A model generated the notes under the pieces. The model was given only the letters and a program-made list of their open reading frames with translations, did no database searches and was not told the origin of the DNA. A stretch of 64,000 nt of DNA from Aquella oligotrophica (lineage in GTDB: Bacteria > Pseudomonadota > Gammaproteobacteria > Burkholderiales > UBA11063): NCBI RefSeq assembly GCF_002892535.1, contig NZ_CP024847.1, forward strand, positions 1,984,001-2,048,000, in the 5' to 3' direction. Of this stretch, positions 27,609-37,794 are shown one piece after another. A program made the position numbers and the translations under genes. Within the stretch, counting starts at the first letter, position 1. Every line of letters begins with the position of its first letter.

Positions 27609-29867
27609 ATGAATAATAAAAAATTAATTTGGGCAATGACAGCCTATATTGCTGGAGTCAGCAGCCTTCTTGTTGGTTGTAGCGGTGGCAACAGTAGCTC
27701 GAGTAGTGGAAATACGGGATTGGTATTTAATACCAACGCAATTACGGTAACTAATGGAAGCTCAGGGGAGTTATTTCTGACGCTTCAAGAAAGCGGAATC
27801 AGTGGGCTCAAAGTAGCAATAAATTCATCTAATACTGGAGTTGCAAGTGTAACCCCGGGAGAATGCATACTATCGAGCGAATCAAATGGTCCAAATAGCT
27901 GTGAGATTCTAGTTAATGGTCTTAGTAATGGTACAGCCAATATTACAGCTACAGCAGCAGGATTTAATGTAACACCAGTTAACGCTACTGTACAAAGTAA
28001 TACAATCCAAGGATCACTATCGTTTAGCAAGAATTCAGAATCTATAGCCTTAGGTAGTACTAACTATGTCTATCTTAGTCTGAATGGAAGTTCCGGGGTT
28101 TCAAATCTTGTTGTAACGTTAGCATCAACTAAACCTTCCGTTGCCAAACCGGAGGAGCAAACATGCGTACTTTCCAGTGGTATTAATCGTAAATGTGAAG
28201 TAACTATCGACGGTATCGCAATTGGCAACGCAGATATTACTGCTACAGCTACTGGCTATACTAGCCCAACACCTATGCTGGCAAATGTCGAAAGCACTGC
28301 TAATGCAGGAACTATCTCTTTCAGTAATACCGCGATTTATACCTCACCAGGTAGTTCATCAGAAGTTTTATTAACCCTTAATGATAGTTCGGGAGTATCT
28401 GATCTTCATGTTGGGCTTAAAACAACTAATCATGCCATAGCTCAAGTTAGTCCCGAGTCATGTGTTCTTTCCAGTGGAAAACATGCTGTTCGTTCATGTA
28501 CATTACAGGTTTCTGGACTAGAATCAGGAACTACTACGCTAAATGCAACTGCTACTGGTTATTCAATAACTCCAGCATCAGTATATGTTGAATCTACATC
28601 ATACGCAAGAACCTTTACAATTCAGAATAACTGTGAATCAACTATTTGGGTTGGCTCTACGGGTGGATCAACTGATTCATTAAAAGCAGATGGAACTGAT
28701 AGTGGCAGTACTGCCTGCGGAACAAGTAATCCAGGAACGGTATGTCCATCAGGAAGCTCATGTACAAATGCAGGAAAAGCTGGCTGGATTTGTTACTTTA
28801 ACCCATTACAAAATTCTGGGAATAATTATGCAATTGCACCTAAATCATCAATAATTTTAGGTGTTCCTTCCACTTCCTACGATCCAGGCAATGACTTTGT
28901 TTGGTCTGGAAATATGTTTGCTCGCCAGTTATGTGATGCAAATGGTAAATGTGTAGTAGCTAATTGTAATACAGTCAATGGTGGCACAGATATGACTTGT
29001 ACCACTGGTGCTCAACCACCAGTTACCCTAGCTGAAATAACCATGCTACGGAAAAATCCTGATAGCTATGATATTTCAATTGAGAATGGTTTAAATGTAG
29101 GAGCAAGCTTTGGTCCGAATAATACGACGTATAGCTCAAGCCAAACCCCATTTAGCTGTGGAATAGCAGGATCAACCAGTTCCGCAACTTCAGGTGGAAC
29201 AACAATCAATGCCTCACCTTGGACATTTAACCCAAGTGGTGTAGAACCAAATGGATCCCCAATCACTGCTCCATATTTTACTTGGGTTAGTGGCGATGGA
29301 ACAGGTACTCCATGCTCGGATAGCTCTAGTTGCAGTAATGGTGATTCTTGTGGCTATACCGAAAGTGCAGTATTATCTGTAAATCCAGTGGGCAATGTTC
29401 CTCCACCTGCAAACTATAACCTCACCTGTGGAAAAAAACTTGGTTATTGGTCGGCGGCACAAATCTGGTTCTTTAATCAAAATACAGCAACTAATCTTGC
29501 TCCATTTGGATTTAGTCAGACCAATGGAAATTCACCATATAATAATGCGACCCTCTATGCCTGTGCAACGCCGCCGTTATATTCGGGTTATAGCTTGTCA
29601 TCAGGGCAAACCACGTTAAATACTTGTGGTGCTACCGACTGGAAAAACATTGCCACATTAGCACCAGGTTACTCAGTTCAGGAAAGTAATCCAAACTGGC
29701 TAGCTGTCGTACTACCGAATATTACTTGGACAAAACAAGGTTGCCCTAGTTGCTATACATATCCATATGATGATGCAAGTTCATCATTTACATGTGACAA
29801 TGTAACTCCTGGCTCAGTCACTCCAAACTCAACTAATTATACGGTAACGTTCTGCCCAAATAATTAA
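27609..29867 (+). CDS. Lipoprotein with three Ig-like repeats and a C-terminal thaumatin-like domain
   Basis: The 752-residue protein has a signal with lipobox LLVGC (Cys24) and a Gly/Ser linker. Three successive ~95-residue Ig-like repeats follow (each with C.LSS and a closing TATATGY-type strand), to about residue 330. The rest is thaumatin-like: it opens RTFTIQNNCESTIWVGSTGG, has FARQLCDANGKCVVANC, VDISIENGLN-type strand (YDISIENGLNVGASF), and ends CPSCYTYPYDDASSSFTC and YTVTFCPNN, the normal close of that family. Many cysteines fit its disulfides. Thaumatin domains bind or cut beta-glucans in plants and fungi; the role here is unknown. Confidence 0.8.
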   Translation: MNNKKLIWAMTAYIAGVSSLLVGCSGGNSSSSSGNTGLVFNTNAITVTNGSSGELFLTLQESGISGLKVAINSSNTGVASVTPGECILSSESNGPNSCEILVNGLSNGTANITATAAGFNVTPVNATVQSNTIQGSLSFSKNSESIALGSTNYVYLSLNGSSGVSNLVVTLASTKPSVAKPEEQTCVLSSGINRKCEVTIDGIAIGNADITATATGYTSPTPMLANVESTANAGTISFSNTAIYTSPGSSSEVLLTLNDSSGVSDLHVGLKTTNHAIAQVSPESCVLSSGKHAVRSCTLQVSGLESGTTTLNATATGYSITPASVYVESTSYARTFTIQNNCESTIWVGSTGGSTDSLKADGTDSGSTACGTSNPGTVCPSGSSCTNAGKAGWICYFNPLQNSGNNYAIAPKSSIILGVPSTSYDPGNDFVWSGNMFARQLCDANGKCVVANCNTVNGGTDMTCTTGAQPPVTLAEITMLRKNPDSYDISIENGLNVGASFGPNNTTYSSSQTPFSCGIAGSTSSATSGGTTINASPWTFNPSGVEPNGSPITAPYFTWVSGDGTGTPCSDSSSCSNGDSCGYTESAVLSVNPVGNVPPPANYNLTCGKKLGYWSAAQIWFFNQNTATNLAPFGFSQTNGNSPYNNATLYACATPPLYSGYSLSSGQTTLNTCGATDWKNIATLAPGYSVQESNPNWLAVVLPNITWTKQGCPSCYTYPYDDASSSFTCDNVTPGSVTPNSTNYTVTFCPNN

Positions 29868-29875
29868 TACAAACT

Positions 29876-29902
29876 AAATCCCGCCTTACTGGCGGGATTT
29901 TT
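29876..29902 (+). terminator. Intrinsic terminator after the thaumatin-like gene
   Basis: AAATCCCGCC (29876-29885) and GGCGGGATTT (29891-29900) form a perfect GC-rich stem with a 5-base loop and end in a T-run. Confidence 0.9.
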
Positions 29903-29935
29903 GCTCCAAATTAACCATCTGTAAAAGCTGTCCAC

Positions 29936-30847
29936 ATGGAAATTAAAAACCTATACAGTAATGCCCAAACTTTTTGCCGCTTAATTGAAATTGGAAGTTT
30001 TAGCGGTGTTGCCAACAAATATGGAATTAGCCAATCAACGGTTAGCCGGAGGATAAGTATTCTTGAAGAAGATTTGGGTACACTTTTACTAAAAAGGAAT
30101 ACCAGAAGCTTTGAAGTTACAGAAGCTGGCAAAAAATTCTATGACCTCTTTATTAGTCAAGAGGAAACATTGAAAGAAACGGTCAAACAATTTCGTAATC
30201 AACAAGAAAATGAACCATATACTATACGAATATCTTTACCAATGGGAGTTATACATAGTATTATTTCGCCACAAATTCCAAAATACCTACATTCTCATCC
30301 AAATATTACGATATTGGCATTTTATCAAAACCGTGAAGTTGACTTAGTAAAAGAAAACTTTGATTTTGCTATTTTGCGCCACATTCCTCAGCATACGACA
30401 CTGCGGATTCGTAAACTTTATAAATGCCAGTTTAATCTGTATTGCACTCCAAAATACATAGAAAAGCATAGCGAACCTAGAAACCTTGACGAACTTAGTG
30501 GACACCTACTTGTTGGCGCTGTAATGGAAAACAATATGGAACAACCAGTAATTGATGTAACGACCCCTGATGGCAAACGGATTTTATGGCGACATCAACC
30601 AAGACTAATGCTAAATAACAGTGAGCCATCATTAAGAATGGCTAAGCAAAATGACGTAATCATTGGCGGCACAGATCATATGTATCATGATGAGCTCAAA
30701 AAAAGAGAGTTAATAAAAATAATGCCAAACTATAAATTTGCCACTTTTGACTATTACTTAGTACGCCTTGATAATGAACAAAACCCACATGTAAAAGAAT
30801 TTATCAAATTTATAGAAAACTGTTTCACTGAAATAACAGAAAATTAG
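29936..30847 (+). CDS. LysR-family transcriptional regulator
   Basis: The 303-residue protein has the N-terminal winged HTH of LysR regulators: FCRLIEIGSFSGVANKYGISQSTVSRRISILEEDL in segments, then LLKRNTRSFEVTEAGKKFYD. The effector half starts near residue 93 (YTIRISLPMGVIHSIISPQ). It resembles the PecT/CrgA subgroup. No clear ribosome site precedes the ATG at 29936, and there is no divergent target gene, so its regulon cannot be guessed from context. Confidence 0.88.
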   Translation: MEIKNLYSNAQTFCRLIEIGSFSGVANKYGISQSTVSRRISILEEDLGTLLLKRNTRSFEVTEAGKKFYDLFISQEETLKETVKQFRNQQENEPYTIRISLPMGVIHSIISPQIPKYLHSHPNITILAFYQNREVDLVKENFDFAILRHIPQHTTLRIRKLYKCQFNLYCTPKYIEKHSEPRNLDELSGHLLVGAVMENNMEQPVIDVTTPDGKRILWRHQPRLMLNNSEPSLRMAKQNDVIIGGTDHMYHDELKKRELIKIMPNYKFATFDYYLVRLDNEQNPHVKEFIKFIENCFTEITEN

Positions 30848-30869
30848 CCTGTCATTCATAAAAATATTT

Positions 30870-30948
30870 TTTAATTACCAATTCATTAAAGATCAGTTTG
30901 CTCAGCTTGAGTTACTAATTCAAGCATAAAAAAGTGAGGACTCGGGTA
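30870..30948 (+). mobile_element. Solo end of an IS982-family element
   Basis: This stretch (TTTTTTAATTACCAA to GAGGACTCGGGT) is nearly identical to the right end of the miniature IS982 element at 44339-44829, covering the last codons of the transposase and the terminal inverted repeat GTGAGGACTCGGGT. The remainder of the element is absent. It sits between the LysR gene and the ankyrin gene. Confidence 0.8.
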
Positions 30949-30969
30949 ATGTAACTCTTTTTAAACATA

Positions 30970-33393
30970 TTATCCGATTAATAAAGCCTGATTACTTACG
31001 AGATAATCATTAATTAACTTAGCCTCTGAAAAACTCTCACTTTGAAGAAGTTTTATTGCATTATCTAAATCTTGCTTATCATGAAATTTTGCCCCGTGAT
31101 TTGTTAATAATCTAACTGTGTCCAACATATATTGCTTAGTTTCTCGACATTCTTTAAGATAAATTTTTATAGGATAAAACCATTCTTGTATGTGATCTTC
31201 TTTTGCTTTAAATATTCTAATATTGACATCTGCACCTTTTCTAATTAAATGTTGGATTACATAATTATTGGTATTCCAGCATGCCACCATTAATGGAGTT
31301 ACACCATTATTTGCTGCTAGGTTAATATTTGCACCTTGTTTAAGAAGGTAATCAATTATGTCTAATCTGTGCGTTGAGCAAGCATAATGAAGTGGAGTAT
31401 AACCAATTAGGCGCCCTACTAACCATGTTCTTCGGGACTCAGAGCCAATACATCCTCTCGGACTCTCCAGAGTAGTAAAACTGTATACAGTATGGCGGAT
31501 ATCTCCAGAAGTTGTTTCTAATAAAGTTTGAACATTAACTTCTGCACCATTATCAATTAATAATTCTACGATAGATAAAGCTTCTTGCTCACAGGCAGCA
31601 TGTAGAGGATAGGTTATAAAACTACCCTCCCAATTTCCGCGATACCCATGTTCTGACAAAGATAGATAAGCAGGTTGGTTAGCATTTACGCCATTTCTAA
31701 TTAGTAATCGTGCAATACTATATAGTTTTTTATCTATTACATTAACTAGTGGGGTTATTCCATTATTTTGGGCTTGATTTAATTCTGCGCCATTTTTAAT
31801 AAGAAATTCCACAAGATCATAATTACAAGCTCTTGGAGAATCAACTACCCAATTGAATAAGCAATCATTGCTTTGAATATCGACGTAGTCATTTTTCATC
31901 GTTTGGTTTATTGGATATCCATTTTTTACAATTAATTTTATTACTTCGAAAAGTAAGTTCACACCACTACCAAAACCTCTATCAAAATAATTTGACAAAA
32001 AATAATCACCGTCAGAATAAATAAGGCTTCGTAAAAGATGTGAATCTAAATTTTTAGTAGTGGCTTTACTATTTAATAGAGTAATTGCTATAGCTAACCA
32101 TTCCTTCTTTTTCTCTTTGACAAAATTATTTAAGACAATCTCTAACGGAGTTGTGTAATATCCATTAAGATTATTTTCGCCATTAATATTATCGACATCC
32201 GCACCACAATGGATAAAGCTTCTTATTAAGTTATAATTTAATAAAGAAAAACAAGCAAGCGCTAGCGGTGAACAATTACCCCTGTCTAAAGAGTTTAGAT
32301 TAGCCCCACTCTTTACAAGGAATCCAATCGCATTCAAGATAAACTTTTCTTTTCTATTCGTTAAATCTTCCTTTTCTGAACTGACCATAAACTGCCAGTG
32401 GTCTCTTTCTTCTTTTACCCATCTTGCATCTATAATATAGAGGAAGTCAGAGTCTTTATTTTTATAATTATCAATAGAACATAATTTATGTAAAATAGTA
32501 TCACCATCTGCATTTATAAAATTGATGTCAAAGCCAGCAAATAATAAAAATCCAGCCTCTTCAAAATTGCCATAAGTAATGGTTCCAAGAAAATTATTAA
32601 ATAGTTTTTGCTGCCACACCTCAGTTTGCTTGAACTTTACTCCAGAATTAACAAGAATACGTAACAAAGTATATCCATTTCCTAAATTTCCTTCATTATA
32701 TGCAATTTCTAATAAATTTTGATAACTATCATAGGATAAATTTTTTTCATAGAGATCTATAGAATAATTGTCCAGTTCATTTCTATCTATTTCTTCCCCT
32801 GTTAGAATTAGTGTAATTAAGTCTAGCCACCACCTAGTTGTTAATTTCTCTTTATTATATGCCTCTTGAAAAAAATTTATTACACTAATTAACTGTTTTT
32901 GACTCTCTAATTTATCAATTTCAAAAGATTTTTTGATTATTCTTTCGACCTCAAAATAATCATCATTAGGCAACAACTCAAGTTGAATAAATTTTGCTAA
33001 AGTTTGGTTACTTATTAACTGTTTAACAATAGTATCACCATGTTTTTCAAATATAGCATATTTTCTTTTATCAGCTGTCCTTATTGTTATTGGGCTATAC
33101 TTTTCTTTTGAGCAACATGTAATATCTGACAAAATAGCATATTGAAATAGCGGAGATAGTACCTTCCACAATAGATAGCCAATAATTAAAGTAGCCCCAA
33201 CAATTATCCATACCCAGTAAGTTGAGAAAAAGTATAATAATAGTCCAACAATTGTAACAATAAAAATTAGGCTAAATAGATATGTATTAAAATACTCCCC
33301 TAGATATATCGTTAGTCTAGGTTCATTAAATTTTGCTATAAGTAATATCAACATAATAATAACAATCAAAGTAATTGAAAATATAATAATCAT
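30970..33393 (-). CDS. Membrane-anchored ankyrin-repeat protein
   Basis: The N-terminus holds three hydrophobic segments (MIIIFSITLIVIIMLILLIA, a second around FSLIFIVTIVGLLLYFF, a third WVWIIVGATLIIGYLL), then a ~200-residue helical region, then ankyrin repeats to the C-terminus. Clear repeats include DGDTILHKLC, GITPLVNVIDKKLYSIARLL, YPLHAACEQEALSIVELLI, GYTPLHYACSTHRLDIIDYL and GVTPLMVACWNTNNYVIQHL. The frame opens further to a TTG at 33474, but that has no ribosome site and lies in a block repeated elsewhere, so I favour ATG 33393. Ankyrin proteins mediate protein contacts; a host- or competitor-directed role is speculative. IS scars flank it. Confidence 0.78.
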   Translation of the reverse strand: MIIIFSITLIVIIMLILLIAKFNEPRLTIYLGEYFNTYLFSLIFIVTIVGLLLYFFSTYWVWIIVGATLIIGYLLWKVLSPLFQYAILSDITCCSKEKYSPITIRTADKRKYAIFEKHGDTIVKQLISNQTLAKFIQLELLPNDDYFEVERIIKKSFEIDKLESQKQLISVINFFQEAYNKEKLTTRWWLDLITLILTGEEIDRNELDNYSIDLYEKNLSYDSYQNLLEIAYNEGNLGNGYTLLRILVNSGVKFKQTEVWQQKLFNNFLGTITYGNFEEAGFLLFAGFDINFINADGDTILHKLCSIDNYKNKDSDFLYIIDARWVKEERDHWQFMVSSEKEDLTNRKEKFILNAIGFLVKSGANLNSLDRGNCSPLALACFSLLNYNLIRSFIHCGADVDNINGENNLNGYYTTPLEIVLNNFVKEKKKEWLAIAITLLNSKATTKNLDSHLLRSLIYSDGDYFLSNYFDRGFGSGVNLLFEVIKLIVKNGYPINQTMKNDYVDIQSNDCLFNWVVDSPRACNYDLVEFLIKNGAELNQAQNNGITPLVNVIDKKLYSIARLLIRNGVNANQPAYLSLSEHGYRGNWEGSFITYPLHAACEQEALSIVELLIDNGAEVNVQTLLETTSGDIRHTVYSFTTLESPRGCIGSESRRTWLVGRLIGYTPLHYACSTHRLDIIDYLLKQGANINLAANNGVTPLMVACWNTNNYVIQHLIRKGADVNIRIFKAKEDHIQEWFYPIKIYLKECRETKQYMLDTVRLLTNHGAKFHDKQDLDNAIKLLQSESFSEAKLINDYLVSNQALLIG

Positions 33394-33466
33394 GTTAATT
33401 ACCCGCAAAAAGACTAGAAATAATAATTTGGATATGAAAAATATACTAGTAAAGAATTTTACTATA

Positions 33467-33517
33467 AACGCCAATTAAGGATAAGCAATAAAATAACATT
33501 TTTATTCAAATACTTAT
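33467..33517. repeat. Block shared with the 44.9-kb mobile-element scar
   Basis: The sequence AACGCCAA, a variable 4 bases, then the perfect 20-mer core at 33479-33498 (GGATAAGC to AATAACA) and an AT-rich tail recurs at 44900-44950 with about 80% identity overall. It lies at the 5' edge of the ankyrin gene, while an IS982 end lies at its 3' edge. Confidence 0.65.
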
Positions 33518-34886
<1,369 letters not shown>

Positions 34887-34888
<2 letters not shown>

Positions 34889-34897
34889 AAAAGCACC
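34887..34897. terminator. Left half of the disrupted obgE/gmhA bidirectional terminator
   Basis: AAAAAAGCACC here is the left arm of a stem whose right arm GGTGCTTTTTT is at 36223-36233, on the far side of the IS. Joining the flanks and removing one copy of the TTA duplication restores an 11-bp perfect stem with a GTTAA loop. Confidence 0.85.
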
Positions 34898-34974
34898 GTT
34901 ATGATCTGCTCCCTATAAAGTAGACAAGTATAAAGAAAGCCCTTTATACTTAACTACTCGTAGGGAGTTTTTTT

Positions 34975-35316
34975 ATGTACACACAAAATAAACATCGCAA
35001 AACATATACCCGAGAATTTAAATTGCTTATTGTTAATAAGTATCTAAATGAGGGTAAAACAGGTCCCCAACTTTCTGTAGAATATGAATTAGAGATAAGC
35101 ATAATAAAAGATTGGATAAGGAAGTTTCGACTTTATGGTGCTTCAGGTTTAGAAGATGGTCGTGGCAAGCATAACAACCATAGCTCTCACGGCCGACCAA
35201 AGAAAGAAAGATTTAATTCAGAAGTTGAGGCGTTGCGTCATGAAAATATGAGGCTAAAAGGAGAGCTATTTCTACTAAAAAAGTTGAAGGAGCTAAGAGA
35301 CAAACAGGAAAAATAA
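34975..35316 (+). CDS. IS3-family transposase OrfA
   Basis: The 113-residue protein has a helix-turn-helix of the IS3 type (TYTREFKLLIVNKYLNEGKT, then SIIKDWIRKFRLYGASGLED) and a C-terminal leucine zipper-like helix (EVEALRHENMRLKGELFLLKK). TAGGGAG precedes the ATG. The A_AAA_AAG heptamer at 35277-35283 sits in the right phase for -1 frameshifting into orfB, making the OrfAB transposase. Confidence 0.92.
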   Translation: MYTQNKHRKTYTREFKLLIVNKYLNEGKTGPQLSVEYELEISIIKDWIRKFRLYGASGLEDGRGKHNNHSSHGRPKKERFNSEVEALRHENMRLKGELFLLKKLKELRDKQEK

Positions 35317-36191
35317 AATCTCTGTCTTTTAGTGTTATTGAGAGCTATATTTCTACATCTGGTTTGTCTATTATATCTGCTTGCAAATTTTTTGGTGTAT
35401 CCCGGAGCGGATATTACAAATATTTATTAGCCAACCGTAATAAAGCTGTGTTAACAGAAACTATGGTAATGGATAGTATCAAAGCTATCTACATTAAAAG
35501 TAAAGGTCGCTATGGTTACCGTAGAATACGTGATACTTTAACATCAAAGCAAGGTATGGTAATAAGTTATAAGAAGGTTTTACGCTTAATGCGCAAACTT
35601 GGCCTAAAGTCTAGGATTAGAAAGAAGCGTAATTTTTTTGGAAATGAAAATTTACTGGCAGCTAATATTCTAAACCGGAAGTTTCAAAGCAATTTACCTA
35701 ATAGAAAATTAGTTACTGATATTACTTATTTAAAGGTTAGAGGAGTAAATTATTATCTCTCCGTAATTTATGATTTATTTAACAATGAAGTAAAATCATA
35801 TGAGCTAAGTAAATACAATGATAATCCGCTAGTAATAGAGACTATCAAACGAGCATTCCCAAGTATGAGTAATGATCAGCTTATTCTACATAGTGATCAA
35901 GGTTCACAGTACACATCTATTGCCTACACATCTTTATTAAAATCACTAGGTATAACAAAGAGCATGTCCAGGAGAGGTAATTGTTTGGATAATGCATGTA
36001 TTGAGAGTTTCTTTGGACATTTGAAAAGTGAGAGTATTTATTTAGAGCAAATAAGTACTTACGAAGAATTAAAATTATTAATTGATGAGTATATCTATTT
36101 TTATAATAATGATAGAATACAGCGCAAATTAAGAAAAATGGCTCCGATTGAATATCGAAACCATTTTGAATCTACCAGAGGCTTTTTATAA
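35283..36191 (+). CDS. IS3-family transposase OrfB (read by -1 frameshift)
   Basis: The frame is open from the slippery site onward, so the main product should be the OrfAB fusion; a lone OrfB would need a TTG at 35364 with no ribosome site. It contains the HTH_21 region (SIKAIYIKSKGRYGYRRIRD) and the rve integrase core with D (LVTDITYLKV), D (LHSDQGSQYTS) and E (NACIESFFGHLKSE). All three catalytic residues are present and there is no internal stop, so the enzyme is probably functional. Confidence 0.92.
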   Translation, partial: VEGAKRQTGKIKSLSFSVIESYISTSGLSIISACKFFGVSRSGYYKYLLANRNKAVLTETMVMDSIKAIYIKSKGRYGYRRIRDTLTSKQGMVISYKKVLRLMRKLGLKSRIRKKRNFFGNENLLAANILNRKFQSNLPNRKLVTDITYLKVRGVNYYLSVIYDLFNNEVKSYELSKYNDNPLVIETIKRAFPSMSNDQLILHSDQGSQYTSIAYTSLLKSLGITKSMSRRGNCLDNACIESFFGHLKSESIYLEQISTYEELKLLIDEYIYFYNNDRIQRKLRKMAPIEYRNHFESTRGFL

Positions 36192-36222
36192 TCTGTCCAC
36201 TATTTGGGGAGCAGATCATTAA

Positions 36223-36233
36223 GGTGCTTTTTT
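36223..36233. terminator. Right half of the disrupted obgE/gmhA terminator
   Basis: GGTGCTTTTTT is the complement of the arm at 34887-34897. It overlaps the gmhA stop codon on the minus strand, so both flanking genes have lost their hairpin; the IS now separates the arms by over 1.3 kb. Confidence 0.85.
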
Positions 36234-36816
36234 ATTTAAACATAAGAGTATCAACTGCATCACAAATAGTATGTAGCGTAAGTAGATGAACTTCCTGAAT
36301 CCGGGCAGTTCGATTAGCTGGCACACACAGATTTACATCTGCGCCCGATAGCATCTGAGCAATTTTGCCACCATCTTTACCAACCATAGCAATAATATGC
36401 ATTCCCCGAGCTTTCGCTACCTCAATTGCTTTAATCACATTCCCGGAGTTACCTGAAGTAGAAATAGCATAAAGAATATCACCAGCTTGCCCAAGAGCCT
36501 CAACTTGCTTGGAAAAAACCACATCAAAACCATAATCATTACCAATCGCAGTTAGAGCAGAAGTATCTGTTGTCAGAGCTACCGCAGGCAATGGAGTCCG
36601 CTCCATTTCATAACGACCTGTAAATTCAGCAGCAAAATGTTGGGCATCAGCAGCAGAACCACCATTACCACAAATAAGCATCTTATTACCATTTTGAAAA
36701 GCCGCTACGATTAATTTAACGGCATCCGCAATTGGCGCAACCATTGTTGATTGGGCTTGTTGCTTGGTTTCAATACTTTGGGTAAAATTAAATTCAATCA
36801 ATTCATTTAACTGCAT
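36232..36816 (-). CDS. gmhA: SIS-domain phosphosugar protein, GmhA/DiaA family
   Basis: The protein of about 194 residues has the SIS fold: [25 protein letters not shown], the [31 protein letters not shown] phosphate loop, and [16 protein letters not shown]. It could be the sedoheptulose-7-phosphate isomerase for LPS heptose or the replication regulator DiaA; the yraN-BON neighbourhood is the one seen for DiaA in E. coli and for the gene called gmhA in Neisseria. ATG 36816 has AGGA six bases upstream; another ATG at 36822 is less well placed. Confidence 0.85.
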   Translation of the reverse strand: MQLNELIEFNFTQSIETKQQAQSTMVAPIADAVKLIVAAFQNGNKMLICGNGGSAADAQHFAAEFTGRYEMERTPLPAVALTTDTSALTAIGNDYGFDVVFSKQVEALGQAGDILYAISTSGNSGNVIKAIEVAKARGMHIIAMVGKDGGKIAQMLSGADVNLCVPANRTARIQEVHLLTLHTICDAVDTLMFK

Positions 36817-36829
36817 ATTCATTCCTAAT

Positions 36830-37177
36830 TTATAAAGTAATTATATTTTTTAGCCACTCAATTCTTCCATCGGAATCAAGGACCACCGCATCGAAGCGAC
36901 AATTAACGTCTCGCCCAAGCTTTAATAAAAAATATTGGGCAGTTTTTACCAATTTTTGCTGTTTGCTATAATTAATGCTCTCTATTGCATGGTTTAAGCC
37001 AAGCTTACGTTTTTTAACCTCAACAAAAAGATAGCTATCACCATCATGCATAATCAGATCAATTTCACCAAAACGTGAATTGAAATTGGCGACAATCAGG
37101 CTAAGTCCTTGCTTTTTTAAATATTCAAGAGCAAGACTTTCTCCTTCATTACCAATTTTTCTGTGCTGATGAACCAT
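36830..37177 (-). CDS. yraN: YraN family protein (UPF0102), nuclease-like
   Basis: The 115-residue protein has the restriction endonuclease-like core of UPF0102: [45 protein letters not shown] and YFLLKLG. The E-D-ExK residues of the nuclease site are present (GEIDLI, VEVKKR). Function in the cell is not established, though Holliday-junction-type cleavage has been proposed for the fold. It starts right after the BON gene stop. Confidence 0.93.
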   Translation of the reverse strand: MVHQHRKIGNEGESLALEYLKKQGLSLIVANFNSRFGEIDLIMHDGDSYLFVEVKKRKLGLNHAIESINYSKQQKLVKTAQYFLLKLGRDVNCRFDAVVLDSDGRIEWLKNIITL

Positions 37178-37777
37178 TTATTTACTAGCAACTGGCTGCG
37201 TATATTGGAAAAGTGTTACGACCTTAGTTACACCACCAACTTTTGATGCCACATATGCCGCAGATTCCCCCTCCTGAGGAGTTACCATACCCATCAAATA
37301 TACTACAGTATTGGTTGTTTCAACCTTTATATTATTACTATTAATCTTACTAGTACCAAACAACTCAGCCTTAACTTGTGTTGTAATCAATGAATCTTTA
37401 CTTCTCGCAGTTGCAGACGATGGTAATCTTACATCCAGATAATCATAAAGTTTAATTACACCCGGATAACCACGGGCAACATTTTCAGCTAAATTTTTCA
37501 ATTCATTGGTTTTGACTTGTCCAGTCAATAATACTTCTCCAGCATAAACATCAACATAAATGTTTGAATCAGGGAAATCATCACTATTACCATATTTTGC
37601 TGCAAGTTTTGCCTGAATTGTATTATCATTGACAACCGTACCATTGCTCCGTGGGTCAGTACCAACCGCAGCACCAGTAGCACCAACTGCAGCTACACCT
37701 CCAACCACTACTGCCGCACAACCACTCACAATAACACCAAACAAACCTAGCAATAACAAATTACGTATTTTAGTCAT
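37178..37777 (-). CDS. BON-domain outer-membrane lipoprotein, copy 1
   Basis: The 199-residue lipoprotein has MTKIRNLLLLGLFGVIVSGC as signal and lipobox, the glycine-rich AAVVVGGVAAVGATGAAVG linker common to YraP/DolP, and two BON domains (about 50-115 and 125-190, each with a GEVLLTGQV or VVYLMGMV strand). E. coli DolP guards outer-membrane integrity and binds anionic lipids at the division site. It lies 17 bases after a close paralog and directly before yraN. Confidence 0.9.
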   Translation of the reverse strand: MTKIRNLLLLGLFGVIVSGCAAVVVGGVAAVGATGAAVGTDPRSNGTVVNDNTIQAKLAAKYGNSDDFPDSNIYVDVYAGEVLLTGQVKTNELKNLAENVARGYPGVIKLYDYLDVRLPSSATARSKDSLITTQVKAELFGTSKINSNNIKVETTNTVVYLMGMVTPQEGESAAYVASKVGGVTKVVTLFQYTQPVASK

Positions 37778-37794
37778 ATAAAATATCCTGAAAA

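Larger units (their letters stand above)
34902..36218 (+). mobile_element. IS3-family insertion sequence, IS150 group, apparently complete
   Basis: The 1317-bp element starts TGATCTGCTCCC and ends GGGGAGCAGATCA, matching inverted repeats with TG...CA ends, and is bounded by a 3-bp target duplication TTA (34899-34901 and 36219-36221). It carries overlapping orfA and orfB with an A6G slippery site and an intact DDE triad. A 10-bp inverted repeat (34926-34935/34942-34951) lies upstream of orfA, where it could block read-in transcription. The element looks recently inserted and potentially active. Confidence 0.93.

Noticed and set aside
29920-29945. GTCCACATGG near the LysR start as another copy of the TGGACA repeat of 24.4 kb
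   Set aside because: The match is only about ten bases in reverse orientation and overlaps the start codon; likely chance.
33394-33474. N-terminal extension of the ankyrin protein to the TTG at 33474
   Set aside because: No Shine-Dalgarno sequence, and the proposed start lies in a block that is repeated at 44.9 kb without the gene; the ATG at 33393 also gives a cleaner membrane N-terminus. Not fully excluded.
35364-36191. OrfB as an independently started gene with a TTG start
   Set aside because: No ribosome site, and the -1 frame is open back to an A6G slippery heptamer in the correct phase, so translation as an OrfAB frameshift product explains it better.
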